From: Acidobacteriaceae bacterium
GTDB taxonomy: Bacteria; Acidobacteriota; Terriglobia; Bryobacterales; Bryobacteraceae
DNA length: 64,000 nt
Direction of reading: 5' to 3'
Assembly: GCA_019244055.1 (NCBI GenBank)
Contig: JAFATG010000271.1
Coordinates: 24,908-88,907 of the forward strand
Below are positions 9,146 to 18,388 of the stretch, piece by piece (position 1 is the first letter of the stretch; the number at the start of each line of letters is the position of its first letter). Below the pieces are notes generated by a model. The model had not been told where the DNA came from and did no database searches. It worked only from the letters and a program-made list of their open reading frames with translations. Position numbers and translations under genes: made by a program.

Positions 9146-9928
9146 ATGACCGACTTTGCTGAGAAGACAGCGATTGTTACCGGAACCACCGGTATCGGCA
9201 GGGCAATTGCGATCCGTCTCGCGCGCGGCGGAGCTCGAGTCTTAGGATGCGGCATCGATGCCCGTGCCAACGCCGTCCTTCGGAACGACGCTGCTTCGAA
9301 TAGTCTCACGATAGAAGTTCAACAATGTGATGTCTCGTCTGCCGATGACGCGAAAGCCGCCGTCGAAAAGGCCGTGCTCCTGTTCGGCGGCGTCAACATC
9401 CTGATCAATGCAGCAGCAATCCATCCTTATGGCACGGTGACCGAGACGGATCTCGAGACGTGGAACCGCTGCCTCACCGTGAATGTGACGGGCATTTTTC
9501 TTTTTGTGCGCTTCTGCGTACCGGAAATGAAGAAGCGAGGTGGTGGCGCCATTGTCAACATTGCGTCCGTCCAGGGCCACGCCTGCCAACACGGAGTCGC
9601 TGCCTATGTGACGTCAAAGGGAGCCATCCTCAGTCTGACCCGTGCGCTCGCGCTCGATTACGCGTCCGACGGAATTCGCGTGAACTCAATTAGTCCTGGC
9701 TCAATCGCTACCCCCATGCTGGAGCTCGCTGCCCGAACCTTTTCGCCGGAATTGCCCGTCGAGGACGTATTCAAACGTTTTGGAGAGGCGCACCCGCTGG
9801 GACGTGTGGGCTCGCCGGAAGAAGTTGCCGAGTTGGCGGCCTTTCTCGCATCATCGAAAGCCGCATTCTGTACGGGTGGCGACTACTTGATCGACGGCGG
9901 TCTGACCGCAGGGCTGGCGGTCAAATAA
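9146..9928 (+). CDS. Short-chain dehydrogenase/reductase (SDR)
   Basis: About 260 residues, cytoplasmic. The N-terminal Rossmann motif TGTTGIGRAIA binds NAD(P); NAAAIHP replaces the NNAG motif; the catalytic Ser lies in NIASVQGHA and the catalytic pair in YVTSK. The C-terminus carries the classical DYLIDGGLTAG. The ATG at 9146 is 5 bases after the preceding stop, so translation is probably coupled; an earlier in-frame ATG lies inside the preceding gene. In context it may reduce a fructuronate-like or other sugar-acid intermediate, but specificity cannot be read from SDR sequence. Confidence 0.88.
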   Translation: MTDFAEKTAIVTGTTGIGRAIAIRLARGGARVLGCGIDARANAVLRNDAASNSLTIEVQQCDVSSADDAKAAVEKAVLLFGGVNILINAAAIHPYGTVTETDLETWNRCLTVNVTGIFLFVRFCVPEMKKRGGGAIVNIASVQGHACQHGVAAYVTSKGAILSLTRALALDYASDGIRVNSISPGSIATPMLELAARTFSPELPVEDVFKRFGEAHPLGRVGSPEEVAELAAFLASSKAAFCTGGDYLIDGGLTAGLAVK

Positions 9929-9965
9929 ACCGCGAACCTGTACGGAAAAGGAGATCAACAACAGC

Positions 9966-10658
9966 ATGCCGCTTTGGGAAAACGATGATGAAGCGTTCGC
10001 GATCGCTGGAAGCGAGCTTTTCAGCTCAGTAGTGGGCGATGTGATGGACAAACTTGGCCTCGTTCACCAATTTCTCCCACCGGCCATCAAACCGCTCCGT
10101 CCTGACATGATCGTCGTCGGCCGCAGCATGCCCGTTCTTTCCGTCGATGTTTTTGGCGAACGAATTGTTGGGACCGCGAATAAGTTAATGGAGAAGCCGT
10201 TTGGCCTTATGCTCGAAGCTCTCGACGATCTCAAGCGCAACGAAGTCTATCTGAACACAGGTTCCTCACCTCGCAATGCGCTCTGGGGTGAGATGATGAG
10301 CACGCGCGCCCTCAAGCTCGGAGCCGTTGGAGCTGTGCTGAACGGCTACAGCCGGGATACCAGAGCCGTTCTGAACATGAACTTTCCCACCTTCTCTTGG
10401 GGCAGCTATGGTCAGGATGCCGGGCCGCGCTACAAAGTCGTCGATTTTCGCATTCCCGTTGAGATCGGGGGCGTTCTGGTGAAACCCGGGGATACCTTGT
10501 TCGGCGACATCGACGGTGTTTGTTGCATTCCCAGAGAGGCGGAAACGGAGGTCCTTACCAAGGCGCTCGAGAAGGCGCGCGGCGAAAAGTTAGTCCGTAA
10601 AGCGCTCGAGGCGGGTAGCAGCGCTGTTGCAGCTTTCAAGGCATTTGGAATGATGTAG
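9966..10658 (+). CDS. RraA-like aldolase/decarboxylase family protein
   Basis: A 230-residue protein of the RraA / 4-hydroxy-4-methyl-2-oxoglutarate aldolase superfamily. The core signature is present as GEMMSTRALKLGAVGAVLNG followed by YSRDTRAV, which corresponds to the metal and substrate loop (usually G-x-x-x-D-G-x-x-R-D). GDTLFGDIDGVCCIPRE is the typical C-terminal strand. AAGGAG lies upstream of the ATG. The gene is the last of the sugar-acid run. In this superfamily members cleave 2-oxo-acid intermediates or inhibit RNase E; in this setting a catabolic aldolase role is more likely. Confidence 0.82.
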   Translation: MPLWENDDEAFAIAGSELFSSVVGDVMDKLGLVHQFLPPAIKPLRPDMIVVGRSMPVLSVDVFGERIVGTANKLMEKPFGLMLEALDDLKRNEVYLNTGSSPRNALWGEMMSTRALKLGAVGAVLNGYSRDTRAVLNMNFPTFSWGSYGQDAGPRYKVVDFRIPVEIGGVLVKPGDTLFGDIDGVCCIPREAETEVLTKALEKARGEKLVRKALEAGSSAVAAFKAFGMM

Positions 10659-10707
10659 AAGTAGTATTGTTCCAGCCCTCGCATCCGAGTCCCATCTAGC
10701 GCAAACT

Positions 10708-11976
10708 TCACGCCTGCAGATCGCCATCATCGACTGTGTCGTCCACATTCACAAGCTTGCCGGGATTCGTGCGATTGTCGGGGTCAAGTGCCTTCTTAAT
10801 TGTCCTCATCACGTCTACGGCGGGGCCGTGCTCTTCGGCGAGATACTTCATCTTTCCGATTCCGATGCCATGCTCGCCGGTGCAGGTACCGGACATCCCA
10901 AGGGCTCGCTCTACAGTTTGCTCGGAGAATCGGCGGGCCTCCTCCATTTCCAGCGGGTTATTGGGGTCGATGACACAGTGGACATCAAAATTTCCGTCTC
11001 CCACGTGACCAACGATTGTGGCGGGAAACGAAAATGCGCGAGGTCTTCCCTGGTTAAGGCAATACACTCAGCGAGCCTGGCGATCGGTACGCACACGTCC
11101 GTAGTGAGCACCTCGGCTCCGGGACGCAGAGCGCGCGATGCAAAATAGGCGTTGTGACGCCCGCTCCACAGTTGTTCTCTATCTTCTAGACTAGTTCTCC
11201 ATTCGAAGCTGCGAGCGCCGTGCTCTACAGCAATGGATTGCAGCAGTTCGGCCCGATTTTCGACGTCGCGCTTGTCCATACCATGAAACTCAAAAAACAC
11301 CGTGGGGAGTATGGGCAAATCAATCCTGGAATATCGGTTTATGGCCTCCACTTGCTTGGCATCCAAAAGTTCGACCCGCGCGGGGCGGCTCCTAAGTGAA
11401 GGCCCTCGACAACGGTTTCGACGGCATCCCGCACCGTTGCAAACGAGCAGACGGCGACCGACACGGCCTCCGGCATGGATGTAGGCGAAGCGTCACTTCG
11501 GTCAGGATGCCCAGCCTTCCCTCAGAGCCGACGAAAAGATGTGTCAGATCGTATCCGGCAGAGGATTTCCGCGCGCGGCTGCCCGTGTGAATCACGCGCC
11601 CGTCAGCGAGTACCACCGTTCTCACGCATCGTTCCGTAACGCACTGCGGTAGTGCCGGAAGCGCGTGCTTGCTATACCTCCGATGGTGGCGTCGGCTCCC
11701 GGATCCACAAAGAACGTTAAACCCGGTGTCCTTCAAAGCTTTCACAAGTTGGACACGCGTGAGGCCCGCCTCAACAGTCGCGTCGCAGTCTTCTACGCTG
11801 ATCCGGAGGATTTTGTTTAACTCGCGGAGGTCTATCGCAATACCGCCGCGTATAGCGTTGACATGACCTTCCACTGAGGTGCCCGCCCCGCTGAACTGAA
11901 ACAGGTGGCATGTCGCTATGCTACGGAACTGGAAAGCTGGAATCGATTCCGGAAACTTGGACCCGATTCGGTACAC
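10708..11976 (-). pseudogene. Frameshifted FAD-linked oxidase (GlcD / D-lactate dehydrogenase type)
   Basis: A decayed flavoprotein gene read right to left. [20 protein letters not shown] and later [36 protein letters not shown] are in one frame; between them [17 protein letters not shown] is in a second frame and [15 protein letters not shown] in a third. Further on, PTVFFEFHGMDKRDVE is in another frame, and the C-terminal VGHVGDGNFDVHCVIDP and TCTGEHGIGIGK are shifted again. All are standard FAD_binding_4 and FAD-oxidase C-terminal motifs of glycolate oxidase GlcD or D-lactate dehydrogenase. The N-terminal 50 or so residues are also missing. At least four indels mean it cannot encode a working enzyme. 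It converges on the RraA-like gene. Confidence 0.85.
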
Positions 11977-12038
11977 CCCAAGTCCGCTGTGGAACGCAAT
12001 TCAGGATCGTCAACAAACCGAGTATAGAGTAGAAGACT

Positions 12039-13733
12039 ATGAACAACGAAAATCTGGCATCGCGGCGTGATTTGCTGAAAGGAGCGGCGATGCTGACATC
12101 AATCGCGGGCGCGCCGCACGTCCTCGGGGCCCAATCCGGCGCATCGGTGAACGCGAGCGGAGATAAAATCGTCGCCGCCGATTCGCGGAATGTCGTTGAA
12201 ACGACAGCGGGCAAAGTGCGTGGATATTCACATAACGGCATTCATATCTTCAAGGGCATTCCGTACGGTGCCTCGACCGCCGGAAAGAACCGCTTTATGC
12301 CGCCAGAGAAGCCCCAACCGTGGACGGGTATTCGCAGCGCACTCTGGTTTGGCGAAGTGGCGCCATATGGGCCGCGTGCTGGATGGCATTCGGACGAGAA
12401 CGCGTTCATGTTCCAGTGGAATGACGGCCAGCCGGGCGAAGATTGCCTGCGGATCAATCTGTGGACACCGGCCACCAACGATCACCGAAAGCGGCCTGTG
12501 ATGGTATGGCTGCATGGTGGCGGGTACTCAGCCGGTTCGGGACAGGAATTGCTGTCCTATGATGGCGAGAACCTGGCTCGCAGGGGCGACGTTATCCTGG
12601 TGTCGCTTAATCATCGTCTAAACACGTTTGGCTATCTCGATCTCTCGACGTTTGGTGGCGAGAAGTACGCGACTTCGGGGAACCTGGGGATGCTCGATAT
12701 CGTCGCGGCGCTGGAGTGGGTACGGGACAACATTCCCGCTTTCGGAGGCGATCCGAATACTGTGATGATTTTCGGCCAGTCGGGTGGTGGGGGGAAAGTT
12801 AACACATTAATGGCGATGCCGTCGGCGCAAGGTCTGTACCACCGTGCCTGTGTGCAGAGCGGCTCGATTCTGCAAGTCAACAATCCTGAGGATTCCGCGA
12901 AACTCGCTGCAGCCGTGTTGGCGGAGCTGAACATCTCGAAGAACAACATCGACCAGATCCAGATGATTCCGATGGAGCGATTGCTCGAAGGGGCGTTCGC
13001 GGCCCAGCGAATCATCACGCCACAGCGTTCGGGACCGCCGAGTTTCCGGCGCATAGGCCGCCAGCTCGGTTGGGCCCCGGTCGTCGATGGCAAGGTGATT
13101 CCCGTGGAGACTTGGGATCCAAAAGCTCCCGATATGTCGGCGGGCGTTCCGCTCATGGTCGGAACGGTACTGAACGAGTTTGTCAACGGCATCGGCAATC
13201 CCGATGCCTTCTCGATGACCAATGAGCAGCTCTCGGAACGATTGAAGCCGGTTTGTAGGGGACGGGAGCAGCAAGCAATCGATTTAGCGCGGCAATTGTT
13301 CCCGAAGAGCAAACCGTTTCAGCTTTACTCGATCATTCTGACGTCTTCGGTACGCGGCAGCGCGGTAAAGCAGGCGAGTCTCAAAGCCGATCTGGCAAAA
13401 GCGCCGGCCTACAATTACTGGTTCCAGTGGCAGACGCCCATACTGGATGGGCGTCCGATGGCGTTCCATTGCTCCGAACTGAGCTTCTGTTTCGATAACA
13501 CAGACCGCTGCGAAACGATGACAGGAGGCGGCGAGCGGGCGCGCTCTCTCGCCGCCGCGGTGAGCGAGGCCTGGATTCGTTTCGCGCGGACTGGCGATCC
13601 GAGTCACGAAGGCTTGCCCGAGTGGCCTGCATTCACGGCTGACAAGGCGCCGACGATGATTTTCGACGACCGCTGCAAGATCGAAAACAATCCTGACGGC
13701 GCGCTGCGAGCACTGATGGACTCGGTGTCCTAG
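12039..13733 (+). CDS. Tat-exported type-B carboxylesterase
   Basis: A 564-residue alpha/beta-hydrolase of the carboxylesterase type-B (para-nitrobenzyl esterase) family. The N-terminus has a twin-arginine signal, SRRDLLKGAAML, then a hydrophobic stretch and an Ala-rich cleavage region near residue 30. The oxyanion loop is LHGGGYSAGSG, the nucleophile is Ser near residue 248 in FGQSGGGGKV, the acid is probably Glu in GTVLNEF, and the His lies in MAFHCSELSF. It probably hydrolyses ester-linked substituents in the periplasm. The gene stands alone between two decayed regions. The start is supported by GAGTAGAAG just upstream. Confidence 0.9.
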   Translation: MNNENLASRRDLLKGAAMLTSIAGAPHVLGAQSGASVNASGDKIVAADSRNVVETTAGKVRGYSHNGIHIFKGIPYGASTAGKNRFMPPEKPQPWTGIRSALWFGEVAPYGPRAGWHSDENAFMFQWNDGQPGEDCLRINLWTPATNDHRKRPVMVWLHGGGYSAGSGQELLSYDGENLARRGDVILVSLNHRLNTFGYLDLSTFGGEKYATSGNLGMLDIVAALEWVRDNIPAFGGDPNTVMIFGQSGGGGKVNTLMAMPSAQGLYHRACVQSGSILQVNNPEDSAKLAAAVLAELNISKNNIDQIQMIPMERLLEGAFAAQRIITPQRSGPPSFRRIGRQLGWAPVVDGKVIPVETWDPKAPDMSAGVPLMVGTVLNEFVNGIGNPDAFSMTNEQLSERLKPVCRGREQQAIDLARQLFPKSKPFQLYSIILTSSVRGSAVKQASLKADLAKAPAYNYWFQWQTPILDGRPMAFHCSELSFCFDNTDRCETMTGGGERARSLAAAVSEAWIRFARTGDPSHEGLPEWPAFTADKAPTMIFDDRCKIENNPDGALRALMDSVS

Positions 13734-13766
13734 CTACGCACGTTGCCGCCGCAGATTAATGCGCTT

Positions 13767-14085
13767 TCAATTCCTCCTTCGGACTGCCGGGGTACTACTG
13801 ACCACTCGTGATAGCCGGATCGGGCCAATACATTCGCATAAACAACATGAACTCGCATTATTATTCTCGTTTGTTGGCTGAGCCGCCCCTAGCCAGTTGT
13901 AGAATTGCTTCGGATCGGAGGGCAGTGTTGCTTGTACATAAATTTTCAACGAATGGTCAGGGTTCAGACAGGCCTCGTGCCCTTGTGCTGTGCTCAGCGT
14001 ATTGTAGGTCACGTGTACGTTGTCAACCAGTGTCCATCGTGATGGACCAGAACCCGTTAACGTCTATGGGCGGGGCGGTTGCTGT
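13767..14085 (-). pseudogene. DUF1214 C-terminal domain relic, frameshifted
   Basis: Minus-strand frames read in turn give PPIDVNGFWSITM, then LVDNVHVTYNTL, LNPDHSLKIYVQATLP and PKQFYNWL, then FMLFMRMYWPDPAI, and TPAVRR. This is the ordered backbone of a DUF1214 domain: the GFWSxTxYD start, the NPDGSLxxYxQ middle and the RxYWP end. It is spread over at least three frames and carries stops. The N-terminal DUF1254/DUF1214 part is absent. It is a decayed gene, not a functional one. Confidence 0.65.
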
Positions 14086-14095
14086 CTGATGTTCC

Positions 14096-14534
14096 TGGGC
14101 CATCGAACGCCATGACCATAGGCCGCTGTCAACAGCGAAGGCAGACATTCCCCCCTCTGCCATTCCCTCCTGTAAGGAATGATTTTCCAATCGCGGTCTG
14201 GTCCGTCAAGGTTGCGCGAAGCGCGCCGAAGGGAAACGTTGAGGGGTGATCGCGATTCGGTAGGTTTGAGTGGGAGGGAATGGCAGGTGTCCTCGCTATT
14301 GTGCATCATGATTCCTTGCTCTTGCTCCAGCTTCCATCCGCGCTCTGGTCGGCTGCTTCGCCGCACGCACATTGGGATCGGATCTGATCGAGTCGGCGCT
14401 GCTTACTGGATCGCGGTCTTGTTTTCCAACCCGTTTTCGTGTCGCAGTCGCCGAGGAAAATGCATTGCACAGCCAGGAGAGAGGACGAAGTTGCGTGCCC
14501 ACCTGTAGTTCAAGCCACTGCTGGTTCTGGTTGT
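14096..14534. other. No recognisable gene; intergenic decay zone
   Basis: I see no frame with family motifs on either strand and no convincing promoter or RNA here. The region joins two relics (DUF1214 and IS110) and may be residual IS or decayed coding sequence. Confidence 0.5.
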
Positions 14535-15166
14535 GGGCATCGGGTAGAACGGTCGGTATTGCCGCTGCGAAACCCACAATCGATGTAGCAGTATTGCGAG
14601 TTTACGCGCAACCGCCTTGCGTTTAGATCCTTTCCCGCCGCGTTGGGACAAGTCCAATCGCCAGCAACGATATCCTAGCGGCTTCGCAATCCCCCTCGCT
14701 GTGTTGATCAGCAGCGTCCGAGCTCGGAGGAGTGCCGCCCGTGCTCGAATAAGGCTCAGGTCGCGCCGCGATTCAGCGGAACGGTGTCGAATTGGACAAA
14801 GAATAGATAGATCAACGCGAGCATATCGCGCCAACTTGAGAGCATGTTCTTGTCGCTCTTCTTCGTGCTGCCCGTAATGGCCGCCAATTCGCGGACATTA
14901 GCCATTATCACGTCATGGGTGAGTTCGGTCAGCAAGGCGCTCACCCAGAGAGAATGCGTGCCGGCTTCGAGTGCAACACGCGCACATTGCAGGCCATCGA
15001 AGCGCGCTACAAGCGCTTGCTGCGTAAGTTTAACGCGGTCTTCATGGATGATCTCACCATCCTTATCCAAGATGCAGACTTGAGCCCATCGATCACCCAG
15101 GTCCAATCCAATCGTGAACTTACCGTGCTCGGCGTTGCGCGCCCGAGGTTCCGGCTGTTTCCGCAT
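14535..15166 (-). mobile_element. Remnant IS110-family transposase, frameshifted and internally deleted
   Basis: The N-terminus is intact: ATG at 15166 behind AAAAGGAG, then FTIGLDLGDRWAQVCILD with the first catalytic Asp, VALEAGTHSLWVSALL with the Glu, and MANVRELAAITGSTKKSDKN. Near 14843 one base is lost and the reading continues in another frame with LARYARVDLSILCPIRHR and LINTARGIAKPLG. It then jumps directly to the C-terminal GSKRKAVARKLAILLHRLW, so the central Transposase_20 part of roughly 150 residues is missing. The order and motifs identify the DEDD-type IS110 family. The element is dead. No terminal inverted repeats were found, as expected for IS110. Confidence 0.85.
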
Positions 15167-15195
15167 TACCTGATCTCCTTTTCGGCGGAATTTAC

Positions 15196-15218
15196 CAGGT
15201 CGTATTCACTGCGACCTG
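15196..15218 (-). repeat. Perfect hairpin upstream of the IS110 transposase start
   Basis: CAGGTCG (15196-15202) and CGACCTG (15212-15218) form a 7-bp perfect stem with a 9-base loop, 30 bases upstream of the transposase ATG on the minus strand. IS110 elements encode their bridge RNA in this non-coding left end, so the hairpin may be a remnant of it. That is inference from position only. Confidence 0.4.
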
Positions 15219-15690
15219 CTCATCCCATCTGGATTGAAGCCATCCAATACCTCAATATGGAACCGCTGCGCGAACACAAGAAGGAAGCACTCCGAAAGCT
15301 GGGAGACGCAGCGTGAAGGTCTCTACAGGACTGACCAGCGCCAGGCGCTCCCAAGCCGCCCTTGCCCTGGACCCCATCCCGGCTCACACCAACGCCGAAA
15401 TGCCTCACATCCAATTTGCAGAACTTGATAAGCACGCTCGAGAAAGGCCAGACGCAGAAACGCTGCCGCCGCTTGGGGAACCGTCTGCTGAGGGAACATC
15501 TCCGCGCTCCGTTGTTGCGGGTTCGCGCCACTGGACAACTCGGCAATACATTACATTCCTAGCGCGGGGAGATCGCCTGCATGTGGCGCTTCACCCGCAA
15601 CGGCATCACTGCGCGTTAAGGTAATGTGTCCTTGAGATCAGTCCGAGGCGACTCTGCCCCATTAAGTGTGTAGAGCCGACAGATAGCCTT
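15219..15690. other. No recognisable gene between IS110 relic and tRNA-Ala
   Basis: Several short open frames exist on both strands, but none has family motifs or a ribosome site. A plus-strand frame ending at 15316 has a coding-like tail (IEAIQYLNMEPLREHKKEAL) whose upstream part is only the antisense of the transposase. The region may contain the left end of the IS110 element and other decayed DNA. Confidence 0.4.
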
Positions 15691-15766
15691 TGGTGGACGG
15701 CATGGGATTCGAACCCACGACCCCCACGTTGCGAACGTGGTGCTCTCCCAGCTGAGCTAGCCGCCC
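15691..15766 (-). tRNA. tRNA-Ala (anticodon CGC)
   Basis: The minus strand reads GGGCGGCTAGCTCAGCTGGG and onward as a complete cloverleaf. The acceptor stem GGGCGGC pairs with GCCGTCC (one G-U), the D arm is GCTCAGCTGGGAGAGC, the anticodon stem-loop is CCACG-TTCGCAA-CGTGG with anticodon CGC, and the T arm carries GGTTCGAATC. CCA is encoded, at 15691-15693. It reads GCG alanine codons. It borders the IS110 decay zone, and tRNA genes are common insertion points. Confidence 0.96.
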
Positions 15767-15879
15767 ACTCTCAAAGAAGCGCATCGAAACCCTTACCGCT
15801 CGTGCACTGCGGCATCGCCGCGACCCTCTCAATATACCAGCCTCCCCATGCTAGGATGGCTGTTCACTGTCCTCGCTCT

Positions 15880-16455
15880 ATGGTCCTCTCCGACGTCGAT
15901 GTTCGCCGCTACATTGAACGCGGTAAGATACGCATCTCTCCGGAACTTCCACCCGAGCAGTTCGGAAGCTGCTCGGTCGATTTCCGCTTAGGCCCCGAGT
16001 TCAGCGTGTTCGAGCACAGCCGCCATCCCTACATCGACGTGCGCGAGAAGAGCGCCATCCAGGACATTATGCGTACGGTCCAAGTAAAACCGGGCGAGCC
16101 GTTCATCCTCCAACCGCGCGAATTCGCTCTTGCTATCACGGAAGAAAGTTTGGAGTTGGACGATGACGTGCTCGGGCGTCTGGAAGGCCGCTCCAGTCTC
16201 GGCCGCATCGGTATCATCGTTCATGGAACGGCCGGCCTGTTCGATCCGGGCTGGCGCGGCAAAGCCACTCTGGAATTGAGCAATCTGGGCATTATGCCGG
16301 TCGCGCTGTATCCGGGCATGCGCATCTGCTCGTTCACCTTTGAGCAGTTGTCGTCACCTGCGTCTGTGCCGTACTACAAGAAAGCCGGCAATAAGTACGC
16401 CGGGCAAACTCAGCCGCTCGCCAGCCGCCTCACTGCGGAAGTGAGCAAACCCTAA
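15880..16455 (+). CDS. dcd: dCTP deaminase
   Basis: About 192 residues, the usual length for Dcd. It deaminates dCTP to dUTP in the cytoplasm. The family start [15 protein letters not shown] fixes the ATG at 15880; an ATG at 15856 would add eight atypical residues, and neither has a strong ribosome site. Motifs: [11 protein letters not shown], the catalytic region [19 protein letters not shown] with its conserved Arg and Ser, [17 protein letters not shown], and [11 protein letters not shown] at the C-terminus. It converges on dut with a 4-base overlap of the stop codons and is followed by thyX, so this locus covers the whole dCTP-to-dTMP route. Confidence 0.95.
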   Translation: MVLSDVDVRRYIERGKIRISPELPPEQFGSCSVDFRLGPEFSVFEHSRHPYIDVREKSAIQDIMRTVQVKPGEPFILQPREFALAITEESLELDDDVLGRLEGRSSLGRIGIIVHGTAGLFDPGWRGKATLELSNLGIMPVALYPGMRICSFTFEQLSSPASVPYYKKAGNKYAGQTQPLASRLTAEVSKP

Positions 16456-16883
16456 CGCCCGGACGACCCGAATCCCCCGATTCCACGCACTGATTCCGCC
16501 AGCTCCGTCTCCTGCCACTCGATCGCCTCGTATTTCGCAACCACCATCTGCGCGATCCGGTCACCCGCATGGATCTCATACGGCTCCTTGCCGAGATTGA
16601 GCAGGATCACCTTTAGTTCGCCTCTATAGCCGGGATCGATTGTGGCGGGTGCATTTGGCAAAGTGATCGCATGCTTCAGAGCCAAGCCACTGCGCGGTCG
16701 CACCTGCACCTCATAACCGCTAGGTATCTCGAGCGCAAGCCCGGTCGGAACAGCTTGCGGTATACCTGGCTCCAGAACCGTGCCGGTCACGCAGCGAATA
16801 TCCATCCCGGCATCCTCAAGGGGTCCATGCGCGTATGCGGGTAAACAGGCATTCTTATTAAGTTTCTTAATTCGGATCAACAT
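16452..16883 (-). CDS. dut: dUTP diphosphatase (dUTPase)
   Basis: About 143 residues, trimeric dUTPase type. All five motifs are visible: DAGMDIRC (motif 1), [12 protein letters not shown] (2), [15 protein letters not shown] (3), GDRIAQMVV (4) and [11 protein letters not shown] (5). It hydrolyses dUTP to dUMP, the substrate of the neighbouring ThyX, and prevents uracil incorporation into DNA. I use the ATG at 16883, which begins MLIRIKKLN; an ATG at 16904 would add seven residues. Motif 3 has Ala-Thr-Ile-Asp-Pro-Gly-Tyr in place of the commoner Gly-Thr-Ile-Asp-Ser-Asp-Tyr, which keeps the catalytic Asp. Confidence 0.95.
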   Translation of the reverse strand: MLIRIKKLNKNACLPAYAHGPLEDAGMDIRCVTGTVLEPGIPQAVPTGLALEIPSGYEVQVRPRSGLALKHAITLPNAPATIDPGYRGELKVILLNLGKEPYEIHAGDRIAQMVVAKYEAIEWQETELAESVRGIGGFGSSGR

Positions 16884-16912
16884 GCGGGACGAATCCGTTA
16901 TCATAGCGGTTC

Positions 16913-18364
16913 ATGTCCGGAACGAGTACTGGTCCACGCTCCGAACACGGCCGCGTATTGACCATTGCGCCACTGCCGCCCGAGAAGCTTGCCTACGCTC
17001 TCGCCCGGTATAGCCGTTCTCCCGATTCCATCCGAGATTCAATCGAGTGGGTGCGCACCCATGACTCGGCCAAGTTTCTGGAAAGTTTTTATTTCCAGTA
17101 CGGCCATGCCTCGATCCCCGATCTCGGCCACGTGACCGTATGCTTCGAAGGTGTTTCCGAACTCGCCGCCACGGAGATCGAAGACGAGCAGCTCTGGGAC
17201 GGACAAGCTCGCAGCTCGCGATTCCAGGACTTCTCCAAAACGCGCGTGATCGTTCCACCTGAGTTAAGTGCGGACGAAACCGCCATTTATGAGACGGCTG
17301 TCGCCCGGCTCCTCGATGCCTACAGAACTGTGCAGCGCGGCGTCGCCGAATATTTCGCCGGGCAGCTTCCGAAGCCACCGGACATGCGCGAGGACGCATA
17401 CCGACGTAATCTGGATGCGCGCGCCTTCGATGTGGCCCGTTACCTGTTGCCATTCGGCGTTCCTACCGGTGTCGGGCAGGTCACGAGTATCCGCACTCTG
17501 GAGAAGCAAGTCGGCCGCCTCAAAGCTTCCGAATTTCAGGAATTGCGCGACATCGGGGTTGAGCTCTCGCGCGCCTGCGCCGCATCGCCAGCCTGTATCT
17601 GGGACGGCAATACGGCCGAACCCGTCGCCCCTACCTTGGCTCGTCATGCTGAGGCGGACGAGTACGCCGTGCGCTTGCGCGCGGACTTAAGCGAATGGGC
17701 TGCCCATCATCTGCCTAAAAGTGAGAACATCTCTGGGCCTGCAGTTGATTTGATCGAGCCCTCTGATCACGTCGCCGATATCTGCGCCACGTTGCTGTAC
17801 GCCGTTACGGACTGCCCCTATCGTGAGCTCTATAAAGCGGCCTGCGCTTGGCCAGCAGCGAGGCGTCAGGAAGTTCTACAAGTTGCGCTCGGCAAGCGGG
17901 GCCGCAGGGACGAATTGCCTCGCCAGTTCCGTTCGGCTCCTTATGTTTTTGACTTGATAATGGACATCGGCGCCTATCGCGATCTTCACCGGCACCGTCG
18001 TTGCCAGCAGACACGTCAGCATTACACCAATCAACTTGGCTACGAATCTCCTGACGTATTGGCAAAGTGCGGTTTGGAGCAAGTCTATTCGGCTGCGCTC
18101 CAGACGGCGGATGAAACGATCCGTCGCCTGCCCCAGCCAGCCGCGCAGTACTTGCTCCCCTTAGCCGCGCGTTCGCGATTCCTGTTCAAGATGGATTTCG
18201 CCGAGCTGGAATACGTGTCGCGTTTACGCAGCGGAGTAAAAGGCCACTTCTCGTATCGGAGAGTGGCTTGGGAGATGAAGCAGGCGCTTGCGGCCCTCGA
18301 TCCAGTGCTCGGTGGCTTGGTGCAGGCTACGCCGCCCTGGATCGAAGATCCCCTCAAGAGATGA
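16913..18364 (+). CDS. thyX: FAD-dependent thymidylate synthase, double-length form
   Basis: 483 residues, about twice the usual ThyX length. ThyX makes dTMP from dUMP using methylene-tetrahydrofolate and reduced FAD. The N-terminal half contains FYFQYGHASIPDLGH and VSELAATEIEDEQ, the ThyX start, but its ThyX motif is altered (DGQARSSRFQDFS near residue 100). The C-terminal half contains the better motif RHRRCQQTRQHYT near residue 358, then QYLLPLAARSRFLFKMDFAE. Together they look like two fused ThyX units, each keeping part of the active site, as in the long chlamydial enzymes. The gene is divergent from dut with a 29-base gap, so the promoters must overlap. Confidence 0.85.
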   Translation: MSGTSTGPRSEHGRVLTIAPLPPEKLAYALARYSRSPDSIRDSIEWVRTHDSAKFLESFYFQYGHASIPDLGHVTVCFEGVSELAATEIEDEQLWDGQARSSRFQDFSKTRVIVPPELSADETAIYETAVARLLDAYRTVQRGVAEYFAGQLPKPPDMREDAYRRNLDARAFDVARYLLPFGVPTGVGQVTSIRTLEKQVGRLKASEFQELRDIGVELSRACAASPACIWDGNTAEPVAPTLARHAEADEYAVRLRADLSEWAAHHLPKSENISGPAVDLIEPSDHVADICATLLYAVTDCPYRELYKAACAWPAARRQEVLQVALGKRGRRDELPRQFRSAPYVFDLIMDIGAYRDLHRHRRCQQTRQHYTNQLGYESPDVLAKCGLEQVYSAALQTADETIRRLPQPAAQYLLPLAARSRFLFKMDFAELEYVSRLRSGVKGHFSYRRVAWEMKQALAALDPVLGGLVQATPPWIEDPLKR

Positions 18365-18388
18365 GGGAAGATCCGCTGAAGAGATGAA

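Noticed and set aside
14915..15316. Plus-strand frame of 133 residues across the IS110 relic
   Set aside because: Its first part is antisense of the transposase, and the tail has no supported identity.
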